DNA of 47,142 nucleotides from assembly GCF_014653275.1 (NCBI RefSeq), contig NZ_BNAL01000024.1, positions 1 to 47,142 of the forward strand, read 5' to 3'. This DNA is from Deinococcus piscis. GTDB taxonomy: Bacteria; Deinococcota; Deinococci; Deinococcales; Deinococcaceae. The notes under the pieces were generated by a model. The model saw nothing but the letters and a program-made list of their open reading frames with translations. It was not told where the DNA came from and did no database searches. Position numbers and translations under genes: made by a program. Shown piece after piece: positions 7,885 through 17,097 of the stretch (positions are counted from its first letter, which is position 1; every line of letters starts with the position of its first letter).

Positions 7885-9053
7885 TCCATCGCCTCTACGC
7901 CGGGCAGGGCTTTGCCTTCCAGCAGTTCCAAGCTGGCCCCGCCGCCGGTAGAAATGTGGCTGACCTGGTCGGCATAGCCGCTCTTGTTGATCGCGCTGAC
8001 CGAGTCGCCGCCGCCAATCACGGTATAGGCACCCTGGGCACCCAACTCGCCTACGGCCTTGGCGACGTCGTTGGTGCCAGCGGCGAAGGCTTCCATCTCG
8101 AATACGCCCATCGGGCCGTTCCAGAACACGGTTTTGGCTCCCTTCAGCGCCTCGGCATAAGCGCGGCGGGTGTCGGGGCCGATGTCCAGGCCCATCCAGC
8201 CTTCAGGGATTTCACCGGCAGGCACCACCTGGGTCTTGGCGTCAGCGGCGAACTTGTCGGCGGCCACAGCGTCGGTGGGCAGCATCAGCTTGTCACCGAA
8301 CTTGTCTAGTAGCCCCCGCGCGTAGTCCAGCTGGTCGTCTTCCACCAGGCTGCTGCCAATCTGGCCGCCCTGCGCCTTAAGGAAGGTGAACATCATCCCG
8401 CCGCCGATCAGCATGCGGTCCACTTTGGGCAGCAGGTTCTCAATCACCTTGATTTTGTCGCTCACTTTGGCTCCGCCGATAATCACCACGTAAGGGCGCT
8501 CGGCGTCGCCGGTCAGTTTGCCCAGGGCGTCCACCTCAGTTTGCAGCAGCAGCCCGGCGGCGTGCGGCAGCTTCTCGGCCACACCACTCACGCTGGAGTG
8601 GGCGCGGTGCGCACTACCAAAAGCGTCCAGCACGAAGGCGTCAGCCAATCGGCTGAGTTTGTCATTCAGCGCGGCGTCGTTTTTCTCTTCGCCTTCTTCA
8701 AAGCGCACATTGTCCAGCAGCGCCACTTCGCCGGGCTTCAGCTCACGCACGGCGGCGGCCACTTCGTCGCTGCCGGGCAGCCCGTCGATGAACTTGACCG
8801 GGCGGCCCAGGTGCCCTTCCAGCACGGGAGCGATGCCCCTGAGGCTGAACTGCTCCTCATAGCCGCCTTTGGGGCGGCCCAGGTGACTGGTCAGAATCAG
8901 GGCTGCGCCGCCGTCCAGCAGCTTTTTCAAGGTGGGCAAGGAGGCCGTGATGCGGGTATCATCCTGCACTTCGCCGCCCTTGAGGGGCACGTTGTAATCC
9001 ACGCGCACGAGGACTTTTTTGCCGCTGACATCCAGTTGGTCTAGTGTTTGCAT
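7881..9053 (-). CDS. pgk: Phosphoglycerate kinase
   Basis: Transfers phosphate from 1,3-bisphosphoglycerate to ADP in the cytoplasm. The 390-residue protein has the two-domain PGK layout. The N-terminal half has [13 protein letters not shown] and the [10 protein letters not shown] substrate loop, and the RAHSSVSG hinge segment follows. The C-terminal half has [12 protein letters not shown], the WNGPMGVFE nucleotide segment and [14 protein letters not shown] ribosome-binding site lies eight bases before the ATG. It is separated by 107 bases from gap; no terminator is visible in the gap, so read-through is likely. Confidence 0.97.
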   Translation of the reverse strand: MQTLDQLDVSGKKVLVRVDYNVPLKGGEVQDDTRITASLPTLKKLLDGGAALILTSHLGRPKGGYEEQFSLRGIAPVLEGHLGRPVKFIDGLPGSDEVAAAVRELKPGEVALLDNVRFEEGEEKNDAALNDKLSRLADAFVLDAFGSAHRAHSSVSGVAEKLPHAAGLLLQTEVDALGKLTGDAERPYVVIIGGAKVSDKIKVIENLLPKVDRMLIGGGMMFTFLKAQGGQIGSSLVEDDQLDYARGLLDKFGDKLMLPTDAVAADKFAADAKTQVVPAGEIPEGWMGLDIGPDTRRAYAEALKGAKTVFWNGPMGVFEMEAFAAGTNDVAKAVGELGAQGAYTVIGGGDSVSAINKSGYADQVSHISTGGGASLELLEGKALPGVEAME

Positions 9054-9160
9054 ATGTTCTCCAATCTAGAAAAGGGAAGAACGCGCCCGCAGGCGGCTCC
9101 TCCCTTGTCACCGCAGCGGGGCGGCCCTATTCGCTCCGCTGACCGTCTGCGGCGCCGGCA

Positions 9161-10237
<1,077 letters not shown>

Positions 10238-10241
10238 CTAG

Positions 10242-10247
10242 AGTGTA
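10242..10247 (-). promoter_or_regulatory. Candidate gap operon -10
   Basis: Minus-strand TACACT about 80 bases before the gap ATG would give an mRNA with a leader, matching the Shine-Dalgarno sequence found there. The -35 is not convincing, so this is tentative. Confidence 0.35.
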
Positions 10248-10330
10248 ACCGACAAAACTTGAAACGGGCTTCCCTTGCGCTGTGGTCCGGTCAGGCATCA
10301 CACTGGGACAATTTCCCGTCCGCCACTGCC

Positions 10331-10346
10331 TAAAGTAAACCTTCAG
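10331..10346 (+). promoter_or_regulatory. Copper operon leaderless promoter -10 (tentative)
   Basis: Overlapping hexamers TAAAGT (10331-10336) and TAAACC (10336-10341) precede ATG at 10347. The second leaves five bases to the start. Either would give a leaderless or nearly leaderless message for the copper operon. Confidence 0.45.
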
Positions 10347-10868
10347 ATGGCCCGCATGTTCCCGCCGTTTCCGCTTTTCCTGCGCCACGTGCGGCGGGGA
10401 CTGAGGCGGCTGCGGCCTGTCCTGGGCAACTTGCTGGCGCTGCTGGCCCTCATCGGTGGTGCAGCTTTTCAGGTGCGAAATGGCGGCGGCCTAAGCCCTC
10501 AGCTTTATGCGGCGGTGCAGGCCCAGGCCGCTGTGCAGCCAGCAGTGCACCACACCGCCGCGCATCCCGCGCCCCAGCACCGCGAACATCAAAACCACGC
10601 TGCACACGACCCCAGAGCGCACCACCCTGAACAACATGGTCCCAAGGCGCACGATGCTGGGGCGCACTGCCCCTTTTGCGTGACCCAGGCGTTCGGGGAA
10701 GCGGCCAACCCCTTTGTGCTCGGAGCGGTGCCGCCAGACCACCTGCCAGCGGCGCTGCCGCAACTCCTGGCCGCTGCCTGCTTGTTGCCCCGCTGGGCAG
10801 ATGCCCGCGCTCCTCCTCACTGTGTGCCCAACCCTGACTGCATTGCTCCCGCTTTCTTCCAAACCTGA
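10347..10868 (+). CDS. His-rich membrane-anchored protein with CPFC motif (DUF2946-like)
   Basis: A 173-residue protein. A basic N-terminus with many Arg precedes one hydrophobic segment (about 24-41), so it is probably anchored with the rest outside. A Gln/His/Ala-rich stretch at about 65-106 contains more than a dozen His. It ends in AHCPFC, followed by a hydrophobic Leu/Ala region and two more Cys. The HxCPFC arrangement recalls DUF2946 proteins found with copper genes. Metal binding by the His-rich part is inference. An alternative ATG lies three codons downstream. It is the first of six plus-strand genes with tight spacing; the next starts 12 bases after its stop. Confidence 0.65.
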   Translation: MARMFPPFPLFLRHVRRGLRRLRPVLGNLLALLALIGGAAFQVRNGGGLSPQLYAAVQAQAAVQPAVHHTAAHPAPQHREHQNHAAHDPRAHHPEQHGPKAHDAGAHCPFCVTQAFGEAANPFVLGAVPPDHLPAALPQLLAAACLLPRWADARAPPHCVPNPDCIAPAFFQT

Positions 10869-10880
10869 GGAGGTTCCTAT

Positions 10881-11645
10881 ATGCGCCATTTTTTTTCCCT
10901 GCTGGCCCTGAGCGCTTTTGCTTCTGCGGCTGCTGCCCCACTCACCCTGACCCTGAGCCTGACCGACGGGGGTGAACAGTTCTTTCATCACCACCCGCTG
11001 ATGGTGAACGGCCAGGCCCTGAGCGTGCAGGACGTGCGCTTTTACGTGTCAGGCGTGGCACTGGTGCGGGCTGACGGTAGCGAAGTCCCGGTCGCGGGCT
11101 TGAGCCTGGCCGAACTGAACAAAGGCACCCCGCCGCGCCATATCGAAATCTTTAAGGGCGATGCGCCCACCGGCGAGTACCGGGGTCTGCGCTTTGACGT
11201 GGGTGTCCCCCGCGAGCTGAACCACCGGGACGCCACCACCGCCGAGGCCCCGCTGAGCATTGATGACGGCATGTACTGGGCCTGGAACAGCGGCTATATC
11301 TTCTTTAGCCTGCATGGCAATGTGGGCGGCACCAAGGTCGCCCATCACATCGGGGGCGACTCGCGCCGCATCACGGTGGATCTGGCCGACCTGCAAAAGC
11401 CTGGCACCGCGCTGACGGTGGGCGCAGCGGGCCTGACGGTTCCCCTCAACCTGGACCTTCAGAAGCTGTACGCGCAGGGAGCGGGAGGCGAAGCCTGGGA
11501 CTTCCGCAAGCCCGCCTATCAGCAGGTGCATTTTGGCCCGGTGGCTGACCAGTTCTTCCTGAATGCCAGCCGGGCGTTCAGCCGCGCCGCTGAGCGAGCT
11601 GACCCGTCGGTGGGCCGTCCGGTGATGCCGCGTGACGGCCACTGA
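10881..11645 (+). CDS. mbnP: MbnP-family copper-binding protein
   Basis: An exported 254-residue protein with a signal peptide cleaved near residue 19 (FASAAAA). It matches the MbnP family: a beta-rich body with FYVSGVAL, and the hallmark MYWAWNSGY at 131-139. In characterised MbnP, a Trp of such a motif is oxidised to kynurenine by the partner MbnH and then helps bind copper together with histidines. Candidate Trp133 and Trp135 are present, as are His36-38, His115, His145 and His155-156. The ATG follows a GAGGAGG ribosome-binding site. An MbnH-type gene follows 18 bases later. Copper binding is inferred from family and context. Confidence 0.85.
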   Translation: MRHFFSLLALSAFASAAAAPLTLTLSLTDGGEQFFHHHPLMVNGQALSVQDVRFYVSGVALVRADGSEVPVAGLSLAELNKGTPPRHIEIFKGDAPTGEYRGLRFDVGVPRELNHRDATTAEAPLSIDDGMYWAWNSGYIFFSLHGNVGGTKVAHHIGGDSRRITVDLADLQKPGTALTVGAAGLTVPLNLDLQKLYAQGAGGEAWDFRKPAYQQVHFGPVADQFFLNASRAFSRAAERADPSVGRPVMPRDGH

Positions 11646-11663
11646 GCCGGGAACGCTGTCCCC

Positions 11664-12659
11664 ATGCAAAAGACTGCCTTTTCTGCCAAAACCTTGTTTC
11701 TGACCAGCGCCCTCGCGCTGCTGGCCGGGCTGGGCCTGAGCAGCGTGAGCGCCCAGCCCGCCGACCTCAGCGAAAGCCGCCGCGCCGAGCTGGGCCGTGA
11801 GCTGTTCTACGCTCCTCTCCTGAGCAGTGACGGGGCCGTGTCGTGTGCAAGCTGCCACCAGCAAGTGCGGGCCTTTACCGATGGCCGCCGCCTCAGCCTG
11901 GGCGCGTTCGGGCGCGAAGGAGTCCGCAACGCCCCCAGCCTGGTCAATGTGGCCGCCCGCACGCGGCTGTTCTGGCATGGCGGCAGCCCCAGTCTGGAAT
12001 TGCAGGCCCTGGGGCCGCTCTCCGACCCCAACGAGCACGATTTCCGCCCCGAACAGACCGTGCAGGCTCTGCGGGACGACCCGTATTTCGTGCGGCGCTT
12101 TCGAGAGGTGTTCGGCGCTGAACCCAGCCTTATCACACTGACCCAGGCCCTCGCGGCCTTTGAGCGCACCATCGTCAGCTACAATTCGCCGTTTGACCGT
12201 TACAGCGCCGGGGACGCCTCGGCCATGACGGAGTCCGCCGTGCGCGGCATGGATATCTTTTACGGCAAAGCCGAGTGTTTCCACTGCCATGTGGGGCGCC
12301 ACTTCAGCGACAACCGCTCCCACAACAACGCCTTTTTGCTGTTTAACCCCGATATCGGCGTGGCGCAGCTCACAGACGCCGAAGAGGACGTGGGTAAGTT
12401 CATCACGCCGACCCTGCGGAATGTGGCCCTGACAGCGCCCTACATGCACGCCGGGCAAGTGCCGACGCTGGAAGCGGTGATTGACCACTACAGCGAGGGC
12501 GGCCAGCCCAACCCGAACGCCGATCCGCTGATTCGCCCGCTGGACCTGAGCGAAGCCGAGCAGGCCGACCTGTTGGCCTTCTTGCACGCCCTGACCGATG
12601 AAACAGTGGCGACCAACCCCGCCTGGGGACCGCCGCCGCCCCGAATGGAGACTCCATGA
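11664..12659 (+). CDS. mbnH: MbnH-type di-haem enzyme (MauG/cytochrome c peroxidase family)
   Basis: An exported 331-residue di-haem c-type protein. A hydrophobic signal segment spans about 10-30. Two haem-attachment motifs are present: CASCH at 61-65 and CFHCH at 205-209. The GREGVRNAPSLVNV and TPTLRNVALTAPYMH segments are typical of the bacterial cytochrome c peroxidase/MauG superfamily. Next to an MbnP gene, MbnH is the most likely identity; it makes kynurenine from a Trp of MbnP using peroxide or oxygen equivalents. A classical H2O2-detoxifying peroxidase is the alternative. Its end overlaps the next gene by four bases. Haem c maturation genes are not in the window. Confidence 0.88.
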   Translation: MQKTAFSAKTLFLTSALALLAGLGLSSVSAQPADLSESRRAELGRELFYAPLLSSDGAVSCASCHQQVRAFTDGRRLSLGAFGREGVRNAPSLVNVAARTRLFWHGGSPSLELQALGPLSDPNEHDFRPEQTVQALRDDPYFVRRFREVFGAEPSLITLTQALAAFERTIVSYNSPFDRYSAGDASAMTESAVRGMDIFYGKAECFHCHVGRHFSDNRSHNNAFLLFNPDIGVAQLTDAEEDVGKFITPTLRNVALTAPYMHAGQVPTLEAVIDHYSEGGQPNPNADPLIRPLDLSEAEQADLLAFLHALTDETVATNPAWGPPPPRMETP

Positions 12660-13066
12660 AACGAACACTGTCTCTCTTGCTGGCGCTGCTGCCCGCTGCT
12701 GCCGCCCATGAAGTCGTCAGCTACGGCACCGTGAGCGCCGAGTTCCACACCGACGCTGGCGAGGGCCTCCGTACCGGCGACGACACCCTGGTGGGCTACC
12801 GCCTGACCGTGGCCGGAAAGGTGATTGCGCCCGAAGCCTGCCGGTGTCAGCTGCTGCTTTACCCCGGCAAACCCAGTGCCCGCGTGATGCCACACGTGAT
12901 TGAGCTAAGCCCCGGCTTCGATGACCCGCAGGCCGCCGAAGGTTGGGTCAAGGTAGAGGCCCCTGGCACCTACACCCTGGTCCTGGCCGGCAAACCCGCC
13001 CACCCCGGCGCTTTTGACCCTTTCCGAATCGAGCACGTTCTGAACACCAAGGAGAACACCCCATGA
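12656..13066 (+). CDS. Small exported protein with predicted N-terminal His, copper operon
   Basis: A 136-residue exported protein of no family I recognise. A signal peptide ends in PAAAA, so the predicted mature protein starts with His18 (HEVVSYG). N-terminal His is the hallmark of copper-brace proteins such as CopC. Further possible ligands are His31, the Cys62/Cys64 pair (ACRC), His97 and a C-terminal His. The body looks like beta-sandwich sequence ending in GTYTLVLAGKP. The start overlaps the MbnH gene (ATGA), and the stop overlaps copC by four bases, so translation is coupled. A role in periplasmic copper carriage is inference from context. Confidence 0.7.
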   Translation: MKRTLSLLLALLPAAAAHEVVSYGTVSAEFHTDAGEGLRTGDDTLVGYRLTVAGKVIAPEACRCQLLLYPGKPSARVMPHVIELSPGFDDPQAAEGWVKVEAPGTYTLVLAGKPAHPGAFDPFRIEHVLNTKENTP

Positions 13067-13479
13067 ACATCAAACCTGCCCTGGCCCTACTGATTGCCCT
13101 CAGCCTGCCACTGGCCGCCGCCCATACCGCCGTGACCGATCTCCAGCCCGCCGCTGGCAGCGTAGTGAAAGCGCCTTCCAGCGTGACTTTGCGCTTCAGC
13201 GAGAGCGTGAATCTGCGGTACTCCATCTTTAAGGTGTACCCTTTGCCAGCTGGGCAAAGCGGCCAACGCGCCGCCGCCGAGCTGACCCGCCGGGTCATTG
13301 CGCTGCGCGGCGATGAGGCAGCCAGGGCAGACCGCTATCGCCCCCGCACCGGCCAGTCGCAGGGCGTGACTGTTCCGCTGAAACCGGGTCTGAAACCGGG
13401 CCAGTACGTGGTGATGTGGCGGCTGATGTCCGCCGACGGCCACCCGGTGACGGGGCAGTCGGTCTTTGGCGTCCGTTGA
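13063..13479 (+). CDS. copC: CopC-type copper-binding protein
   Basis: An exported 138-residue CopC-domain protein that should bind Cu2+ outside the cytoplasmic membrane. The signal peptide ends at AAA20, leaving His21 as the mature N-terminus (HTAVTDLQPAAGS), the first copper-brace ligand. Asp125 and His127 in SADGHPVTG complete the expected Cu2+ site. The VTLRFSESVN strand and the C-terminal GQSVFGVR are typical. CopC passes copper to CopD or buffers it. copD begins two bases after the stop. The gene overlaps the upstream His-first gene by four bases, with an AAGGAGA ribosome-binding site inside that gene. Confidence 0.93.
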   Translation: MNIKPALALLIALSLPLAAAHTAVTDLQPAAGSVVKAPSSVTLRFSESVNLRYSIFKVYPLPAGQSGQRAAAELTRRVIALRGDEAARADRYRPRTGQSQGVTVPLKPGLKPGQYVVMWRLMSADGHPVTGQSVFGVR

Positions 13480-13481
13480 CC

Positions 13482-14258
13482 ATGCTGACGCTGTCCGTGT
13501 GGCTGTCGCTGGCGCAGCACCTGGGGCTGGCGCTGCTGCTGGGCGGCGCTTTTACTCGGCGCTGGTGGCTGGACAGTTGGCCGCTGTGGCCGCTGGGACT
13601 GGGTCTGGTGCTGCTGGGCCTGGGCAGCCTGGGCGCGGCAGCCTGGACCCTGGCGCAGTTCGGGTTGCTGACCCCGGCAGACCTGAGCGGCTACCTGCTG
13701 GCCGAGCCGGCGGGCCGCGCCCTGGTGTGGGCGCTGCTGGGTGGGGTGCTGTTGCTGGCGGCTGAAGCGGGCCGCTGGCGTTTGCCTGGGCTGGTGCCCC
13801 CTGCGGGACTGCTGCTTTATGGCCTAGGTGCTCAGGGCCATGCGGCGCTGGGCGGCGTGCCCACCACCGCCACGCAGATGCTGCACCTGGCGGCCATGAG
13901 CACCTGGCTCGGCGGCGTGCTGGCACTGGCAGTGGGCAAGGAGCCCCCGCGTGACGAGCTGAGCCGCATGACCACGCCAGCACTGCTCAGCCTGCTGGTG
14001 CTGGCGTTTACGGGGGCGTTCGCGGCGCTGGTGAATGGGGGCCACCTGGGCACCCTACGCACTTCTCCTTACGGTGCAGTGCTGGCGGGCAAGCTGGCGC
14101 TGGTGCTCGCCGCTGTCAGTGCGGCGGCTTGGTTGCGCTGGCGGGTTTACCGCGCCCTGCCCGCCCGCCCGGCGCTGCGGCTGGAGCTGGCGTTGCTGCT
14201 GCTGGCCGTGCTGGCATCTGCCTGGTTGGGAGAGACGCCTCCGCCTGCTCAGCACTGA
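13482..14258 (+). CDS. copD: CopD-type copper membrane protein
   Basis: A 258-residue polytopic inner-membrane protein with about seven or eight hydrophobic segments, the CopD domain that usually works with CopC in copper uptake or transfer. Features include a His near the start of helix 1 (LAQHLGLALLLGG), GHAALGG, and the family segment LHLAAMSTWLGGVLAL. An in-frame ATG upstream at 13416 lies inside copC and is rejected. The ATG at 13482 directly follows the copC stop. It is the last gene of the operon, closed by a terminator 16 bases on. Confidence 0.88.
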   Translation: MLTLSVWLSLAQHLGLALLLGGAFTRRWWLDSWPLWPLGLGLVLLGLGSLGAAAWTLAQFGLLTPADLSGYLLAEPAGRALVWALLGGVLLLAAEAGRWRLPGLVPPAGLLLYGLGAQGHAALGGVPTTATQMLHLAAMSTWLGGVLALAVGKEPPRDELSRMTTPALLSLLVLAFTGAFAALVNGGHLGTLRTSPYGAVLAGKLALVLAAVSAAAWLRWRVYRALPARPALRLELALLLLAVLASAWLGETPPPAQH

Positions 14259-14274
14259 GGCAGCAACCTGCCTT

Positions 14275-14306
14275 AGCCCCTGGTCATAGGCCAGGGGCTT
14301 CTATTT
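14275..14306 (+). terminator. Copper operon terminator
   Basis: AGCCCCTGG (14275-14283), 7-base loop, CCAGGGGCT (14291-14299), then TCTATTT. A 9-bp perfect stem directly after copD. Confidence 0.85.
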
Positions 14307-14385
14307 AAGAAATAATTCTCTAGATTTCTAGAAATATCTTTTTTTCACAATATTCCCGCTGACTCCTTCCCTGGCAGTGCTCCCG

Positions 14386-14398
14386 TACAATGTCCGGC
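14386..14398 (+). promoter_or_regulatory. Aspartate kinase leaderless promoter -10
   Basis: TACAAT (14386-14391) ends seven bases before the ATG at 14399. An A+T-rich block at 14300-14352, with CTAGATTTCTAG, lies upstream and could aid the promoter. Confidence 0.65.
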
Positions 14399-15804
<1,406 letters not shown>

Positions 15805-15805
<1 letters not shown>

Positions 15806-15821
15806 GCAGGGATTTCCTGCT
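15805..15821. terminator. Hairpin between lysC and the DsbA-like gene
   Basis: AGCAGG, GATTT loop, CCTGCT: a 6-bp stem exactly between two convergent genes. The T-runs are short, so strength is doubtful. Confidence 0.4.
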
Positions 15822-16826
15822 TCAGCGCATTGCCTTTAGTCGCACCTCAATCACCTTGCCTGCGCCCGGCCCCGCTTCGGTCACTGCGCGGATGGCCCGA
15901 ATCTGGGCCGCGTCGCTGTAGTTGGTCAGTTTGATGCCGTTCAGGTACACCGACGGGGTGCCGCGTACCCCCAGCGTCCGCTGAAGCTGGTCGGCCCCGG
16001 CCTGAATCTCAGCGGTGCGGGGCTGGGCCAGGCAGCGGTCAAGGGCGTCTTGTTTCACGCCTGCGTCCACGGCGTAGGCCGCAAAGCTCTGGCGGGCAGC
16101 GGCGCCTTGCTGCTCGGTCCAGGTGCCGAAGTGCTCATTCAGCCGGTCCGAGAATTCCCAGAAGCGGCCCGCATCGGCAGCGCACTCGGAGTATTCGGCG
16201 GCAGGCAGCGCCAGCGGATGAAATGACAGCGGAAAGTGATGGTAGTTCAGCCGGTAGACACTGGGCTTGCTGCGCCACTCGGCCATGTTGCTGCTGTGCC
16301 ACAGCTGATTGCAGTAGGGACACTGGTAGTCACTGAAGATGTCCAGCTGGGCTGGGGCTGCTGCGTCTCCCAGCGGGGCGCTCACCTTCGGAAAAGCGTC
16401 CCTGGGATAGACCTTCAGGGACGTGTAGGCCTGCCAGCTGCCATCACGTAGCCGCACCTGTACGGCACTTGCGCCGTCTTCGCTGACCTCTTCAAACAGC
16501 TGTGCGGCGGCCTGCTTCTGAAAGCCGGGGTCGTCCAGCACCTGCTTGAGGCTGGGCACTGCTTCTTCTGGCGCGCCCCAGGCTGCCAAAATGGCGCGGG
16601 CCACTTCCTCGGTATTTGCCTTGGGTGCAGTCGCATACACCCCGATCACCCGCTGTCCGACGCGGTCCAGCTCGATGCGGGCCTGGCCAGCCCTCAGCAC
16701 GTCGCCGTCGGCCTTAAAGCTTCTCAGCAGCGGCTGCGTGGCAGTCACCTGCGGGGTTTGCCAGAGTTGGGCCTGGGCGCTGCCGACCAGCAAAGCGGCC
16801 ACCAGAAATGAACTGCGGGAGGTCAT
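15822..16826 (-). CDS. Exported DsbA-family thioredoxin-fold protein
   Basis: A 334-residue protein with a signal peptide (MTSRSSFLVAALLVGSAQA). Residues 20-150 form an N-terminal region with no clear family. The C-terminal thioredoxin fold has the active site CPYC at 169-172 in IFSDYQCPYC, an inserted helical domain, and the cis-Pro segment RGTPSVYL near 296-303. It resembles the DsbA/DsbG-like disulfide oxidoreductases of the cell envelope. No DsbB or VKOR partner is nearby. Longer open frames reach 16943, but TAGACT ends seven bases before the ATG at 16826. Whether it oxidises or isomerises disulfides cannot be told. Confidence 0.9.
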   Translation of the reverse strand: MTSRSSFLVAALLVGSAQAQLWQTPQVTATQPLLRSFKADGDVLRAGQARIELDRVGQRVIGVYATAPKANTEEVARAILAAWGAPEEAVPSLKQVLDDPGFQKQAAAQLFEEVSEDGASAVQVRLRDGSWQAYTSLKVYPRDAFPKVSAPLGDAAAPAQLDIFSDYQCPYCNQLWHSSNMAEWRSKPSVYRLNYHHFPLSFHPLALPAAEYSECAADAGRFWEFSDRLNEHFGTWTEQQGAAARQSFAAYAVDAGVKQDALDRCLAQPRTAEIQAGADQLQRTLGVRGTPSVYLNGIKLTNYSDAAQIRAIRAVTEAGPGAGKVIEVRLKAMR

Positions 16827-16839
16827 GGAGCACAGTCTA
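16827..16839 (-). promoter_or_regulatory. DsbA-like gene leaderless promoter -10
   Basis: Minus-strand TAGACT (16839-16834), seven bases, then ATG at 16826; no ribosome-binding site. Confidence 0.65.
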
Positions 16840-16870
16840 GCGAGCCGCACTCTCCCTGAGAGCCACGCAG

Positions 16871-16909
16871 CAAAAGCACCCGCCTCCACGCGGGAAGAGG
16901 CGGGTGCTT
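16871..16909 (-). terminator. Terminator of the sucrose operon
   Basis: A perfect 13-bp inverted repeat (16874-16886 and 16897-16909) with a 10-base loop is followed on the minus strand by TTTTG. It lies about 190 bases after scrA. A weaker GAACCGG/CCGGTTC hairpin lies in between at about 16946-16966. Confidence 0.75.
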
Positions 16910-17097
16910 CCAGGCCAAGAAAGTCAGGTCGCAGATTGTTCAACTGAACCGGGTGTTCTCCGGTTCTCTAGCAAGTCTCTGTCAAGCGAGCTTGCAACTG
17001 GTAGGAAGTGTTGTGCGCCTGGCTGTCTTGTGAAGCGAGTATAGACTCATCGTCTGGCATTTCTAGGACAAAAGCCCCGAATTCTTTACAGCATTCC

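Noticed and set aside
11049..12668. Open frame of 539 codons on the minus strand
   Set aside because: It is antisense to the MbnP and MbnH genes, both of which have signal peptides, family motifs and start signals; the antisense frame shows none.
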